DNA of 64,000 nt from Hypholoma sublateritium FD-334 SS-4 (lineage: Eukaryota; Basidiomycota; Agaricomycetes; Agaricales; Strophariaceae): positions 81,839 to 145,838 of the forward strand of contig KN817621.1 in the NCBI GenBank assembly GCA_000827495.1. The letters run 5' to 3'. Position numbers and translations under genes: made by a program. The notes beneath the pieces were generated by a model. That model searched no databases, was not told where the DNA came from, and worked only from the letters and a program-made list of their open reading frames with translations. Positions 46,359 through 58,275 of this stretch are shown here, one piece after another. Position 1 is the first letter of the stretch. Each line of letters opens with the position of its first letter.

Positions 46359-47699
46359 ATGCCTCAAGGCTCAGCCATCCCCTTCGACATCCTAGAGGAC
46401 ATCATTGATATTCTCGCAGCTGATGACGATAAGAATTCGACCTTCCTCAAGCCATGCGCGTTGATATGCCGATCATTGCTCCATCGCTCCAGAAGGCATA
46501 TCTTTCGGACCATCACCGTCGGTCTCCCGACAGATTTGACCGAAAAGCAACCCAAATTGTTCCCCCAAATGCCGTCGCGCCTCTGTAGGCTAATGTCCCA
46601 CACGCCTGTAATTGCAGACTACGTTCGCGTGCTCAAAATCGGAGTTGGTTCAGGGGAGAAGTACTATGCCGAAAGCCGAAAGCTCCCTGCGACCCTCCGC
46701 CAGTTCAAACACATTGAATCGCTCATGCTGAGCGCGCGGTGCGCACCACGCAACGAAGGCATAAAACTCTTAGACTGGACGAATGTCAGGCCGTCTTTGC
46801 AGCATTCCATACTCTCTCTTATCCAACTCGGAACACTCAAGAGTCTCATTTTGTGGAAACTAATCTTCCCTATCTTTCAGGTCAAACTCGGTGTCAATGT
46901 ACGCGCTCTACGTATCGCTGACGTCGATTTTTTTGAACGTGACGACCAAGGTCCGCAAGCCGGACCCGAGCCTCAAAATACTGTCCAGCCTATCCAGCTT
47001 CACGATTACTGTATGGCGAATAATTGTGGTGCACAGTCAGCTGTACTCTTGGAAGCAACAAGGCCCAACGGTCGACCCATTTTCGATTTCAGCCACCTCC
47101 GCTGTCTTGTTGCCGAATGGCACCTTCCGGGAGATTTCGATGTGCTGCAAAATATCACCAATAAAACTACGCATCTGACTACGCTCTGCCTCACAAGTGA
47201 AGTGGTTCCTGCAAAGTCTCTTGTGCCTAAAGCTTATACTTTTTTATCAATAATCATAGTCAAAAGCTACACTGCGACAACTTCCCTCGGCGTTTTTCTC
47301 GGAGGGCTCTCCGATATGACACTCAAAACATTGAAGAAAATTACAATCTATCGCCAAGTAGCCTCCGAGTGGGACGACACGCCCATGGCCGATCTCACCG
47401 ACGGACTGGAAACGATGAGCCGCTTCCCCAACGTGCTTGAACAGCTAGTCTACTGCGAGCAGCTCCTCGCGGAACATCTCCAGCACAACCTAGGAGCCGA
47501 ATTAGAAAAGCTCGACGCCACCCTAGGTTCATGCAAATGGCCATGTCTGAATACCGTGTCGCTCGGATTCACAATATTGTACAGAGGCGGGCCTGCTTCC
47601 GCGAGGCAGGTAGAAGCAGCGCTTCGCCAGAAGCACTTTCCTGTTTTAAATGCCCGCGAGAAAGTGTCTTTGAGCATCGAGATCTTCGACGATAGGTAA
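46359..47699 (+). CDS. F-box-like protein, copy C
   Basis: It starts MPQGSAIPFDILEDIIDILA and is highly similar to copy B throughout, including LICRSLLHRSRRHIFRTITV and IQLGTLKSLILWKLIFPIF. The conserved intron lies at 47197-47259: GTGAAG donor, ATCATAG acceptor, 63 nt, no stop in frame. Removing it gives 425 residues, the same as copy B. The joint reads LCLTVKSYTATTSLGVFLGG. It is probably an SCF ubiquitin-ligase substrate receptor, as for copy B. B and C are the youngest pair of the array because their promoters also align. Confidence 0.65.
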   Translation: MPQGSAIPFDILEDIIDILAADDDKNSTFLKPCALICRSLLHRSRRHIFRTITVGLPTDLTEKQPKLFPQMPSRLCRLMSHTPVIADYVRVLKIGVGSGEKYYAESRKLPATLRQFKHIESLMLSARCAPRNEGIKLLDWTNVRPSLQHSILSLIQLGTLKSLILWKLIFPIFQVKLGVNVRALRIADVDFFERDDQGPQAGPEPQNTVQPIQLHDYCMANNCGAQSAVLLEATRPNGRPIFDFSHLRCLVAEWHLPGDFDVLQNITNKTTHLTTLCLTSEVVPAKSLVPKAYTFLSIIIVKSYTATTSLGVFLGGLSDMTLKTLKKITIYRQVASEWDDTPMADLTDGLETMSRFPNVLEQLVYCEQLLAEHLQHNLGAELEKLDATLGSCKWPCLNTVSLGFTILYRGGPASARQVEAALRQKHFPVLNAREKVSLSIEIFDDR

Positions 47700-48794
47700 T
47701 ACACACAATTACTATGTTTTTACCTTTGAGTCCAGTCGGATTTAGTAGCTTGCTCAATGCTTGCTCAAAGCTGTAAAAAACCACGGAGACCCACGCCGCT
47801 ATCGCGCAGACCTAAAAAGGTCAGATTGCCACTTTTCAGTGTTTTCTCTTCCAGAAATTAGTTCATTTTTTTGGACAAAATGCAAACAAAATGAACGGGA
47901 ACCCACTAACAAGAAATCCACAACGCACCGCACGACGCACGCCTCCGCACGCGAGTCGCGGGGGCAGTGCCAGCTATGTGACTTTGCTTGGAATTTTTCT
48001 CTGTATCAAGAATGTGGTTTTAATTGTAGTATCTGCGCCTGGTGCACTCCCAGGCGACCAAAGGCCATACTAATAGGCTGGCTGCGAATTTTCACGGAGT
48101 TTCTGCGCAACGCGAACGCGCGCATCCGGCGCCTGTTCGTGCGGCGGCTGTGAGTGCGTAATGAGGAAATCGAAATTCCCCTTTGAGCACGTACGCCGAT
48201 CGCAAGATGAATATCGCTGATCGTACCGTCGCGCCATGCAGACGCGACCGCTCGGCCCCGTGCGTGCCACGCATCTAGATTTGCCGCAGGAGGTCATTGG
48301 AGCGGCGGTGCTCTGGGCTTACACGGCGCGCGAGGCCGAACACCGTTCATGAAGAAAACTGACTGCATGCCATACTACTCGGTGGGATGCGAGTTACACT
48401 GACTCTGAATTATTGTGTGCCTGTTCAAGTTTACAGCCCCATTATATAAATTAAGTAGATTGCTATTCCACCAGCAAGTCACCCTGCCTGATCTACAGGC
48501 GACAGCGTCTCCTTCAGCTTTTTTGTTAATTATGATGTACCACGTCCGAGTCATGCCCTCGAGCCTGCGCATGCTACGCATAATGCTTGTAAGTTGCTTA
48601 ATGCTAGGTAAAGTAGCATTTCATACTCTCCGTAGTCAATAAAGCTGAATAGGCTTGGAATAGGCAACTAGAACGCTGACCCATTTCGACTTCATGGGAG
48701 CAAGTATTATGTAAATGCCCGCGACGTAACTTGAATGCCACAGTGCTGATGTCTCCCTGATCGCCCTTGTTTCTCTACAACCCACTTGACAGAA
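47700..48794. other. Gene-free stretch between F-box-like copies C and D
   Basis: No supportable gene. A short segment near 47,790-47,850 faintly resembles sequence after copy B (42,895-42,985), so the duplicated unit may include some 3' flank. Confidence 0.35.
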
Positions 48795-50160
48795 ATGCCC
48801 CAGCACAAAGAACTGCCGTTCGATGTCCTAGAGAAGATAATCGACACTATCGGCGCCGACGACACCCCAATGTCCAACAATCTCAAGCCGTTCTCTCTGA
48901 CGTGCAAATCGCTGCTGCATAGCTGCAGAAAACACATCTTCAAGACCATTATCATCGGCCTTCCGGTTCGGATGGATGATATCGATGAAGATGAGCTGGA
49001 TGATGATCGCGATTTGGTGTCCAGAGAGATTCCACCTTCGCGTCTCTGTTGGCTGATGTCCACGCAGCCGCAGTTTTCTGAATACGTCAGGGTGTTCAAA
49101 TTTGGCGTCAGCGGTGACCCATCGACGTATTGCATCGACAATCCGGATTTTTCTCGGGTTCTGCGACGGTTCACCCAGCTGCAGTCATTTACGCTGGATG
49201 TGCAATACGACTCGGGGCACGAGGAAAATGTGGTAGAGTGGGCCGATATCCCACGCCCCATCCAGGACACGATCCTTTTTCTTGTCCGGCTCCCGACGCT
49301 GACTTCGCTCACCATGCGAAATCAAAGGATTCCTCTGTTCCGAATTGAACTCGCTGATAATTTACACTGTCTCCGTATCGACGATGTTGCAATTCCAGAG
49401 GAGGAAAATGGACCCATGAGCTTTTCAGATCGCATCGAGCCGATTGTCCTGCATGAATATTCCGCAGGATATTCATGCGTCGATACGACGAGCGCGATTC
49501 TCAAAGCAGGGTTGCCCGATAATCGCGATGCCTTTGACTTCAGTGAGCTGCGGCATCTCCGCGCAGACATCTATTCTTTCCCCGAGGATGTGGATGCAGC
49601 GCGTGATGTGATCAGTAGGACGGCGCAGCTGAGAACACTCGCCTTGACAAGTGAAGCGGCTCTTCTATATCAAATCCGTCAGAGAGCTAACACATCGCTT
49701 CATAGTCCACACCAGCCATGGGTCCTTTGCCCCGTTCTTCGGAGGCCTCACCACGTCCCTCAATACACTCACGCGGATTGAAATCCACCGTCGCTGCCCG
49801 GTCAGATGGGGGCGTATCGCGCCGCTCGCCGGGCTCTCCAGTGGGTTCCGCGCGATACGCCATCACGCCAATGTCCTGGAGGAAATAGTGCTCACGGAGC
49901 GGCTCGTCTTCGACGACCTGTGTGGCCCCGGACTTGAACTGAGAAAATTCGACCGCCTCCTGGGCGCCGCTGCGTGGCCGCGTCTCAGGACGGTGCGCGT
50001 CAGATTCGACACAAATGCGCGGGCCAGCCGCTTCAGCCTCGATGACCCGGATGTGCGCGATCTCGAGGTGTGGCTGCGGCACGACCATTTCCCGGCGTTG
50101 TCGTCCCATGGGACGGTGTCGTTCAGCCTTACTGTCAACAACACCTTGGTCTTTCGATAG
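48795..50160 (+). CDS. F-box-like protein, copy D (spliced)
   Basis: It starts MPQHKELPFDVLEKIIDTIG, then LTCKSLLHSCRKHIFKTIII. The coding frame changes near 49,650, which looks like a frameshift. A 55-nt intron at 49651-49705 (donor GTGAAG, branch-like GCTAAC, acceptor CATAG) restores the frame exactly. It sits at the same place as the hidden introns of copies B and C. The spliced protein has 436 residues; the joint reads LALTIHTSHGSFAPFFGG. It is the most diverged complete copy, with an acidic insert (DDIDEDELDDDRDL) after the F-box-like block. Role inferred as for the other copies. Confidence 0.65.
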
Positions 50161-51310
50161 CTTACGGAAATGACTTCAAAATTGGACGGCTGCACCCCTT
50201 TATTTGTATAAACTTCATCTGAATTTGGTAGATGAATAACGTGTCATATCCCGAAGGCCATGGGGCCGGGTATGTTCACGGCCTCTAAAACAAGCTCTTT
50301 GTACAAATACAAATTCAAGAAACGCAATTTTTCGATATGGACGTGCGCCCAGCACGCGCGCATACTAAGTAGCGTCTAGCGGGCTCAGCCACGCCCAGCG
50401 GCGCGTCGTGTTCGCAGTGCATAAGCACACGGGCTGAATACGAGCGCGCACACGCAGACCCAAACCCAAACCCAAAAACAACCGCAAAAACAACCACAAA
50501 AACACACGAACGACCGGCAGCGCCATACCATGCGCCAATTGCATCCCACCTTCAATATCAATGCCCCCCGTTCGCGTCCGCCGCCGGTCCAGCCGGCCAT
50601 GTCTCGCACGCACGCAGACAGACACAGCCGTGTAAAGACAGCCCGGGCAGGAAAATCAGACGATCAGACAATCAGGGTGCCTGCACGCGACGTCTCCCCC
50701 ACCTCAGCGCCGGGCGCGTGTGTGGAAGAGCGGCAAGCAGGGGCAGGCCGGGGCGCGCGACGGCGGGGACGCACGCACGCACGCACGCACGCAGTGTGCG
50801 TCTGCGTCTGGGCTGGAGCAGCGCCGCGCCGTTGGAAATCCAGCCGCCGCGGGGGATGGGACACCAGGGCGCCGTTTGCGGGACAGGCGCAGGGGCGCAC
50901 GCGCGCCTCGGAGGGGGCCCCGCGCGCGCCGTGCGTGCGTGGGTGCGTGGGATGCGGTGCGTGGAGGAGCGAGGGGCACGGCACGCGAAGGACACAGCAT
51001 GCATGCGCCAGAGCGCAGTCGGTGCAGCGCCTCTGGGGCGCCGCGGAGCGAGGCACGCGCGGGCGCCCGTGGCGCGAAGCAGGGGAGAGGACACTGTGAA
51101 TCGTCTGCCCGGGCACGGCGTCGCGCGGCGTCCCTCGGTCAGGCTCAACCCTGTCGATCCCCGCCCCGTCCCGTCCCTACTCCACCCGCGATGCGCCGCG
51201 CCGTCGTCCTTGTATGCAGTGCTGCAATACTATCATCGACCCACACATCGGACAGCCCTACCTTTCGGACACAATGAATATCTCACCCATTTCTTACTCC
51301 CTCACTCCAA
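50161..51310. other. GC-rich stretch with GCAC-type microsatellite, no gene
   Basis: The stretch holds a (GCAC)n run at about 50,768-50,795 and many GCGTGC-rich words. Several long overlapping open frames on both strands (50,530-51,320) are products of high GC and short-period repetition. They show no codon preference, splice sites or motif. No gene is supported. Confidence 0.5.
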
Positions 51311-51329
51311 TTCTTTTTGATACGTGCTC

Positions 51330-51530
51330 NATAGAGTCCTANTATNATACTCCAGGTGTTTTTACTANAGTAGCTAGCCTANAAAAAAAGCTGAAAATTG
51401 GCNTCTTTGTCACGTTTGCCGAACTGCGCCGTGTCGGAGATTGATTCGACACAGCCACATTGATTCCATTCACACGGCCAAGNCGCGTCCATGAAGGCGC
51501 ATCTGCTCCAAATCTGCTCACTGACATTTN
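51330..51530. other. Segment with scattered ambiguous bases
   Basis: Single N bases occur at 51330, 51342, 51346, 51368, 51382, 51403, 51483 and 51530. Scattered single ambiguities, not a gap, indicate low-coverage sequence or a collapsed repeat. No gene is visible. Confidence 0.8.
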
Positions 51531-51916
51531 AAGGTATGTGTTGACTAGTCTCTCTTGAGTCTCTCTTGAGTACTCTTACTTGCACAAGAACAGTAATCTC
51601 TAATTTGCATTCCATACTATTTATGTTGTCCATACTCATTGATAAAAGTATACCCCATGTTCCCAGTTCCTTGCATGTTGGCACAATTTCCATGCATTGT
51701 ACTACTTAGGTGAACACATATTGTCCCAGTCTTTTAACTCTGTATATCAGCGTCCCCATGAGCTAAAAGGTGCACTTGAAGCGCATCGATGCGCTCTCGT
51801 GCATCGGGAAATTGGGGCCCCGGTGATTGATGTAGATAGCTCTTACGATTAGTCATATTTCTTTCCACCCCTGTTTTTGCAAGACATACAAATTCAAACA
51901 CTAGTCTGTATGCTGT

Positions 51917-52325
51917 ATGTCTTCTTCAATATGACCTGAAAATTAGAGTCTTGGAGGTTCTGACATTCCTTTCTAGTGCTACAATAATAATTTGCCTTAT
52001 TTATCATATGAAACTCGCTCTGTTAGTCGCTGTCAAGCAGTGGCTATTATTGTATCAGAATTGCAGCTGATTCAATTAGATGATCTATGCAATCGATGCC
52101 TTCCATAATATGGTATGAAGATTAGAGACTTGGGGGATTCCGATATTTCTATCTAATGCTGCGGTAAGAATTTGACTAATACATCATACAAGCCTCCTTC
52201 CTGTTAGTCCGTCTCCAGTGACTGTTATTTTTATATCAAAATTGCAGCCGGTTTGATCAGCCGACCTGCGCAAAGGATGTCTTCCTTAATATGAAATGAA
52301 AATTCAATACTTCTATTTAATGGGC
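51917..52325. repeat. Tandem repeat of about 180 bp, 2.3 diverged copies
   Basis: Units start near 51917, 52096 and 52277 with an ATG(T/C)CTTC...AATATG lead. Each continues with AAATT/AGATT, a TTGGxGGxTTC segment, a TCTA(G/A)TGCT segment and, in the two full units, TGTTAGTC and ATTGCAGC. Spacing is 179 and 181 bp; the third unit is cut short. The sequence is AT-rich and non-coding. Confidence 0.7.
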
Positions 52326-52589
52326 TGTGCATTTAAGCGCGTGCATTTAAGCGCCTCTATTTGATCGCGTACAATGTCAGAGGTACTTAGATAATATATT
52401 ACTGGGAGTATGGCTGGTACATTTCGCAGCGCACGTTAAGACACGGAGAGCAACAAGAGCAGCGTATATTACAAAAGAGGATAGGTAGGATATACTACAG
52501 AGAACAAAATGACAATGCTATTCAGATTTCGAGTGGTCCCTGATATAAAGCATTGGGATATTTAATATACTAGGGTGAAGATGTAACTG

Positions 52590-53443
52590 CACATACCGCT
52601 AGGGGAGTTATTTCTCCGTCAGAAATTTTCTTCCTCCACATTTTGCCGCGTAGAGGGTGCGGACCGTAATCAACACGTTTAGCCGCATCAACGTGCATCC
52701 ACCAGCGATTGGAGAACACGGTTCCTCCCTTCTTCGATTGCGAGGTCGAGGAGGTGGCGGCGAGGTATCCATAGGCTGTATAATGCGAATCAGAGGTTTT
52801 TCGTTTACGAGTTTCCATCGACATCCACTGGCGGATGCGACGTCGATTTTTCGGACTGTTATTGGACTTGTGAAGGCAGGGTTGACTGCAATAGTTCACA
52901 TAAAAAGACGCATCGTCTTTGATATAAGAATGACTTACTTGATAACAACGGTCCATTTATTCGGTCCGTTGAAGTCCTCCTCTACCTGCGGGAGTACCTT
53001 CTCCATCGCGTCTCGAAAAACCTGGATGGCGTTCAGCCGTTTGGGAAGTGATTCCGGCCTCGAAAGCGTTCCTCGCGGTAAGAAAAGTTTGTATGATGAT
53101 GAGAGCTCTTCCGTGTACCCAAGTCAGCGACGACTCATCGATTATTTGGGAGTACTGACTTGTGCCCACGTTGAACAGAATTTCTACCATCTACATCAGT
53201 TTAGTAGCACAGGAAAACATAAGAGATAAGCTTACTTGTGGGCATCATCTTGAGGAAGTTGCGAGATAGATAGTGCATGTAGCGCTGTGAGATGTCCTTG
53301 TAGAAAGTCACGGCCAAACGATTACAAACGAAGGTTAATCGTCCGGAGCACACCTGCGTCCGAGTCGGGAGGCAATCTTCACGACGTCGACGCAACTTTA
53401 TCGCCCTCGCAATACACCCGTCTGTGCGAACATACGCATCCAT
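52590..53443 (-). pseudogene. Unrecognised spliced gene, broken frame
   Basis: The first exon starts MDAYVRTDGCIARAIKLRRR and reads to YLSRNFLKMMPT. A GTAAGC donor and a GTAG acceptor join it in frame to ILFNVGTSQYSQIIDESSL and ALIIIQTFLTARN. The following segment, in another frame, gives RLNAIQVFRDAMEKVLPQVE, then GPNKWTVVIK ending at a GTAAGT donor and VNPAFTSPITVRK. Between ARN and RLNAI (about 53,040-53,070) there is no room for an intron, so the frame is broken by a mutation or a base-call error. I do not recognise the family. Confidence 0.35.
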
Positions 53444-54299
53444 TTTCGAGAGTGTACGTCGTGCTATATGTCACTTCAGTCAGCGCACCGCGCGCGCCGA
53501 CGAAAAAACCCCAAGCAGCGCCCCGCAGGGAATGCACCGCACATTGTAGCAGTTACGATACCCCCGCTATCGCTCGGCGAACTTTCCACCCAGCTTGTCG
53601 AGGGCGCCAAACGTCTCGGCATCTAATCCGCGATCGCCACCTACCGCTCCTCTTGCACGCCTCCGCCCTCCCTGACCTCGAAATGCGTAGATCCCGCCAG
53701 GCCTCACGCTCCTACTCGCCGCATCTCTTGGCGGCGGCAGCGGCCGCCCGCCCTCGCTCGCGTCGTCGTCATTGCCTTCCCAACATCCCCACCCTACAAG
53801 CCCTGACCAAACGATTATAAATGAACGTTAATTGACCTGTGTATGCCTGAATCGGCGAATCCTCTTCAAGGCGTTGATGTAGCCGGATCGCTTTCACCAC
53901 CCCCTCTTCTTGTTCCCACTCACAATCCGGCTCGATGCAGCCTCCTCAACCGCCCGAGTCCTAACACCTGGATCGGTCTCCCTTGACACTCCGTCCGCGG
54001 TCCTTGAATCGCGAATGCGGCGACGGCACCGCTCCACATCCCTTGGTGTACGCGTCTTCCACGCCCTCGTTTCTCCCACTGCATCCCACTCATGTTGTCC
54101 ATCGCCGGCGAGCACATGGCCAGCAGCACCAACGACCTTCGTGGACGCGCTCACCGCTCTCGACCTACCACTCTCATGGACCACCGCGTCCACATGCGTT
54201 GTACAGCACTGTCGTGTGCACTAAGATGACACGCTTTCTGACGCTGGCTCCTAGCAGGCGTACGCCGATAGCCGCAGATTAATCGACACGAAAGCGAAC

Positions 54300-54895
54300 A
54301 CTAAACGAACACAGATACGCCCCAGAGCATCCTGCACGTCCTCTACACCGATGACCTTGAGCGAGTCGTGCCTGACACGCGCGCTGGGCCGCGTACATTC
54401 GGTGGGTTGCCCTTCTTCCTTCTTCCTTGTATACTCCACACTTGAAAATCCTGACATTTCGCAGACGCAGGGCTACCGTCCGTCGCCACCCACCGCCAAG
54501 TCCTTCGCCCAAAGCGCAGAGTTCACATAGTGCTTCAACCAATCCACACGAACACACGTCGCCTGCACACGCTGGCGCACACCCAGAGTCCCAGCAAAAA
54601 CGAGCACCTCGGTCTTATTCTCCACGGAATCGTCGAGCAACTCCACGCACACGTACGCTCTCCCTTTCAGCGAGTCTCCGCCTCCGACCCCAAGACGCCG
54701 CGCAGCCCTGTCCTCACCAGAACCCTCCGCCTGCCTGCCTCCTCTCCGCCTTCCATTTCTACCTCATCTCCAGCCCTGTCCTCGTCGCCCACTTCGCCGG
54801 GCTTACCTCGTGTCTCGACGCCCGACTGTAGGCGAGCGGCGCGGCGCCGCACCCCCGACATTTTGTTCTCGTGCGAGACGGGATCGCTGCTTTGA
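54300..54895 (+). other. Possible two-exon gene, Ser/Pro-rich, unrecognised
   Basis: An exon reading SILHVLYTDDLERVV then PDTRAGPRTF could splice through a 63-nt intron (54402-54464, donor GTGGGT, acceptor TTCGCAG) into AGLPSVATHRQVLRPKRRV. The frame then runs to 54895 through a Ser/Pro-rich tail. The join is in frame, but no start codon or domain is evident. It may be a remnant. Confidence 0.25.
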
Positions 54896-54899
54896 TCAT

Positions 54900-57360
54900 C
54901 GCCTGGTCAATATAGTGATGCTCGTGCAACGAGTCCCGTGCGCGGGATGTCTCCGCCCGTTTGAAATCACAGCGTCGGCGTGCCCGCAAAATAACGGACC
55001 AATGCATCTTGCAACAGAGGCACTGACCTTTCAAACAAAGCGGCGTTCTCGAGCTTGTTGTTATGATATTGGTATCCCCTTCTGACTGACAGTACATGAA
55101 GGACAGAGACTCAAGCCTGGGTATGTAGAGCTCAAGGGTTATCTGTTGAATAAGCGAGTGTTCAAAGTTTCATATGCGAGCTAAAACCAAGTCTTACTTT
55201 CCGTTTCCGACCTTTGTTTATTCCATGATTGTAGCCCCTTGGAAATCGGGATTTTTGTAGGCAACGTAAAAGGTGCTATCAGACAATGTAAAGCTGCGGG
55301 ACACGTCGATACTGCAACTGAGCTACCACAGAAACACGCAAGAAATTTGCATAGACCAAGGCTGCATTCCGATTCGGTCTTCGTTGAGGTTTATCAGCCA
55401 GTCATCCAGGTTTTCTTGCCCTACAGAACTATATCAGTATATACACAACAAACACATGGGATCAACTGACTCATAATTTTCACCACATTGTGTTGGGAAG
55501 ACGCCGGGAAGACGCATTTGAGAAAAACGCGTAACACGAAACAAACGCACATAATCCGACTATCCACCAGATTTCTGAGCATGCCCGCCCGGACGATAAC
55601 GCGCAACGGCGAGTCCGACGAAGGCTCCGCGGCGACAAAATTCGTGTGGTTCAGGTGCCACAAAGACGGCAGCGAGCTGCGCCGTGCCACGCTCGGCCGG
55701 CGCTCGACGCCGTGCAATGAGGGCGACTTGATGCGGATCGGGTGTGGGGACACCGAGCTTCCTGGCGAAATTGCACGTAGACTTCGCAGGTACTGCCAGT
55801 CGGACGGTCTCGCTGTCGAGGCAGGCCCGAACAAATTTCGAGCGATCGGTTAAGGTTAGGATTGGGATCGAGTCGAGGAAATGGAAAATCGAGAATTGAG
55901 TAGGTGTCACTGCAGTAAATTGTGCATGTTGAGAATGAAGGTCTTTCTGGAAAAGGGTGCCCGTGGTTTGGATATCTTGGAAGTAGGGAGAGAACAAGTG
56001 AGGGATATAGCATTCCATGTGATGTTGACCTGGATGAGGGTTGTGCGTTAACCTCGCTCAGCTAATGATCTACGGTGATGTTCAAAGGCTCAACGCTCGA
56101 CGCTCAACGATGAGCATGAATTCACACGGTCAACGTGCGTCAATTGTGGCTGTTGTTCTTGGAGTGGGGTCTTGCTTATAGCAGTGACGGAGATGGCACC
56201 CGCACTAGCGTGCGGAAGGTCACATTTGCGTTGGGTAATTTCGCCTTTGCAAGAGAAGAGATTAGTTGATCTCTCTAGATTTCCGTAAACGTTTATCAAA
56301 CTGCACAGTGGGAGGCCGCTGAATTTATTAGGTTCGTGAATTCATGCACATGGGCCGTTCAATTACATGCTCTCGCACTGCTCCTCTAAGCTTTTGAGAT
56401 ACCTTGAAAGGCCCGTTTGATCAGTGTGTTCCCCGTGGAGCATACAAGATACTGATTTCTCTTTGGAGACCAGCTTCTTCCGGGTATCAGGAAGCGGCCA
56501 GATACGCGACATAGACACGGCGCACAAGTCTTTCGCATTGTGGGCCGAGTGTGCACCCAGGGCGTGCGTACTCCGTGCGCATGACTCGGGGATTTGTCTG
56601 AGTGTCAACGCGGCTAACAATTTCGAGGAAAACGGCGTCCCATCCCTACGGACAGATGGTAAGTCAATGACGTCGATTTAAGAAAGAAACATCGCATACT
56701 CGACATCTGGAATACATTGGTCATCTCATTTGAACAAAGGAGACAGATCCATGGGAGCACATTCACCATCAATGGCGCATCGAGGTCTGCACAATCGAGA
56801 TGACTTTGGCTCTCCAACTTGCGTCGTCGAAATAGCGGCTGTTGAAGGACTCGAGCTTCGGTCATTTAATCTAAATAATGGGGGTCTTCCACCTAGTGTC
56901 TATCTTAGTATACACTTGCAGTCCAGGCGTTTTACTGATAAAAACAGTCCAGACCTACCCTCGTCCACGCCAATCTCGGGCATGCTCGAATACATTTGCA
57001 GCGTCAAAGAGGTCGGAATGTTCAATGAAACACGATGGAGATAATATCTTCGCCGTAAAGTCTGCTTTGACCCTCCACGATGAGTTCACCGGGAGCGCTG
57101 CTTCCATTTACGACCTAGCAATAGAATACAAATGCGAGAAACAAGCATAAGCTGAGTCGTCTACTGAGGAGCGCACAGAATACAGCCAGTGGAGGTGATG
57201 CAGCTGAACGTGAAATCACATCCAACCAGGCAGTAATTCATTGTGAGTTCACAACGAAGTCTGAAGTGTGCTGGGCAGTGGGCAATGCTGTGCTGGCCAG
57301 CACTTTGGTTAAGTGCTGGCAGGCGAAAGTTAGCTAAGAATATATTAATTATTACTGATA
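54900..57360. other. Stretch with no clear gene
   Basis: Open frames near 55,488-55,853 (plus), 55,560-56,018 (minus) and 56,730-57,150 (plus) look partly protein-like, for example CVVEIAAVEGLELRSFNLN at about 56,820-56,880. None can be built into a gene with consistent splice sites. These may be decayed gene pieces. Confidence 0.3.
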
Positions 57361-57369
57361 TTAATACTA

Positions 57370-57660
57370 TTAATTGTGCTTAGTGGTGGAAAATCTCAAA
57401 GATTTAATTAATAGACATCGATGATCGCGCAGGACGAGGATAGCGAGCCCGGCGGCGACGAGTATGAGTAGCACCACCGAGTCGGCCTCCTTGGCGGGCC
57501 CACAAGCTGAGCGCTGTGTCTGGGAACGGTATCGGATGCGTGAACGTGTGGGGTACTGCCCGAGGGAGATACTTTCGAGTACATCGGGGTCAGAGGCGTC
57601 GTGATCTGCAGATGAAGTTGTCAGAACCTCTCTAGGAAACCATGTGTATGTATTACACAC
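57370..57660 (-). other. Possible 3' exon encoding a single membrane segment
   Basis: A minus-strand frame includes SDPDVLESISLGQYPTRSR and then SVVLLILVAAGLAILVL, a plausible transmembrane helix, before the stop at 57370. A consensus acceptor (CATCTGCAG) lies at its 5' side, and the upstream sequence ends in a GTGTGT donor-like site. No start or family is recognisable. Confidence 0.3.
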
Positions 57661-57934
57661 CTGACGCCGGTTCCATTTGCATTGTCCTCGCTGTCCGGGG
57701 CAATGAAGTCTTAAAATATGTCAGCCTAGATAAAACAATTCAGCACGGCAAACACCCACCACTGTCTTCTCCCTTTTCACCCTGCACGTCCCTCTATGTC
57801 TGGCAAACGAGTTTGGATTGAGCACCGTCGTTCCACATTGGACTTCGCGGTTCGCTTGCGTTATAAAATAAAAGATCGTAGTAATGCTATTGTTAAGTAA
57901 GTGGAAGTCCTTTGTCGGCCGCCTACTTTTCTCG

Positions 57935-58218
57935 ACTGCTCAAGGGTTCCGACTTCACCGTCCAGTCGGAGGCTGACCCTACTCATGGGCGAGTGTAAGC
58001 TATGCAAGCACAATGAATCGAAGTTCTACGCGCTCACATTTGTTTAGGAACTATGTCAACGCTGCAACTGCAGCCAGCCTGAATCTCACATATGCATCGG
58101 GCGACACCTTTATCTTGCGCGCTGATTCAACGACGGTGCTGAGCGCAAGTAGACCTGGTCGAAATTCGGTCAGGTCACAGTCTAACAAGCAATTTAACGA
58201 CTCTGATAGTAAATATAC
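57935..58218 (+). pseudogene. Fragment of a GH16 glucanase-like gene
   Basis: One exon ends with SEADPTHGRV and splices through a 53-nt intron (57995-58047, GTAAGC to TTTAG) into NYVNAATAASLNLTYASGDT and FILRADSTTVLSASRPGRN then SVRSQSN. These blocks match the N-terminal part of fungal GH16 endo-beta-1,3(4)-glucanases (ADPTHGRVNYV, GDTFILRADSTT). The signal peptide end and the catalytic GEIDxxE-type segment are both missing. The fragment stops near 58,218, immediately before an unrelated transcription-factor fragment. It cannot encode an active enzyme. Confidence 0.7.
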
Positions 58219-58275
58219 AGTAAGTTCAAAGGACTGTCCCAATTACGGAATGAAGTGACCTACCGCTTGCACTAG

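Noticed and set aside
48795..50160. Copy D of the F-box-like array as a frameshifted pseudogene
   Set aside because: A 55-nt GT-AG intron at the position conserved in copies B and C restores the frame.
50768..50795. CRISPR-like short repeats
   Set aside because: It is a simple GCAC microsatellite without spacers, in a eukaryotic context.
50530..51320. Several long overlapping open frames on both strands
   Set aside because: All arise from GC-rich, short-period repetitive DNA; none has protein-like composition.
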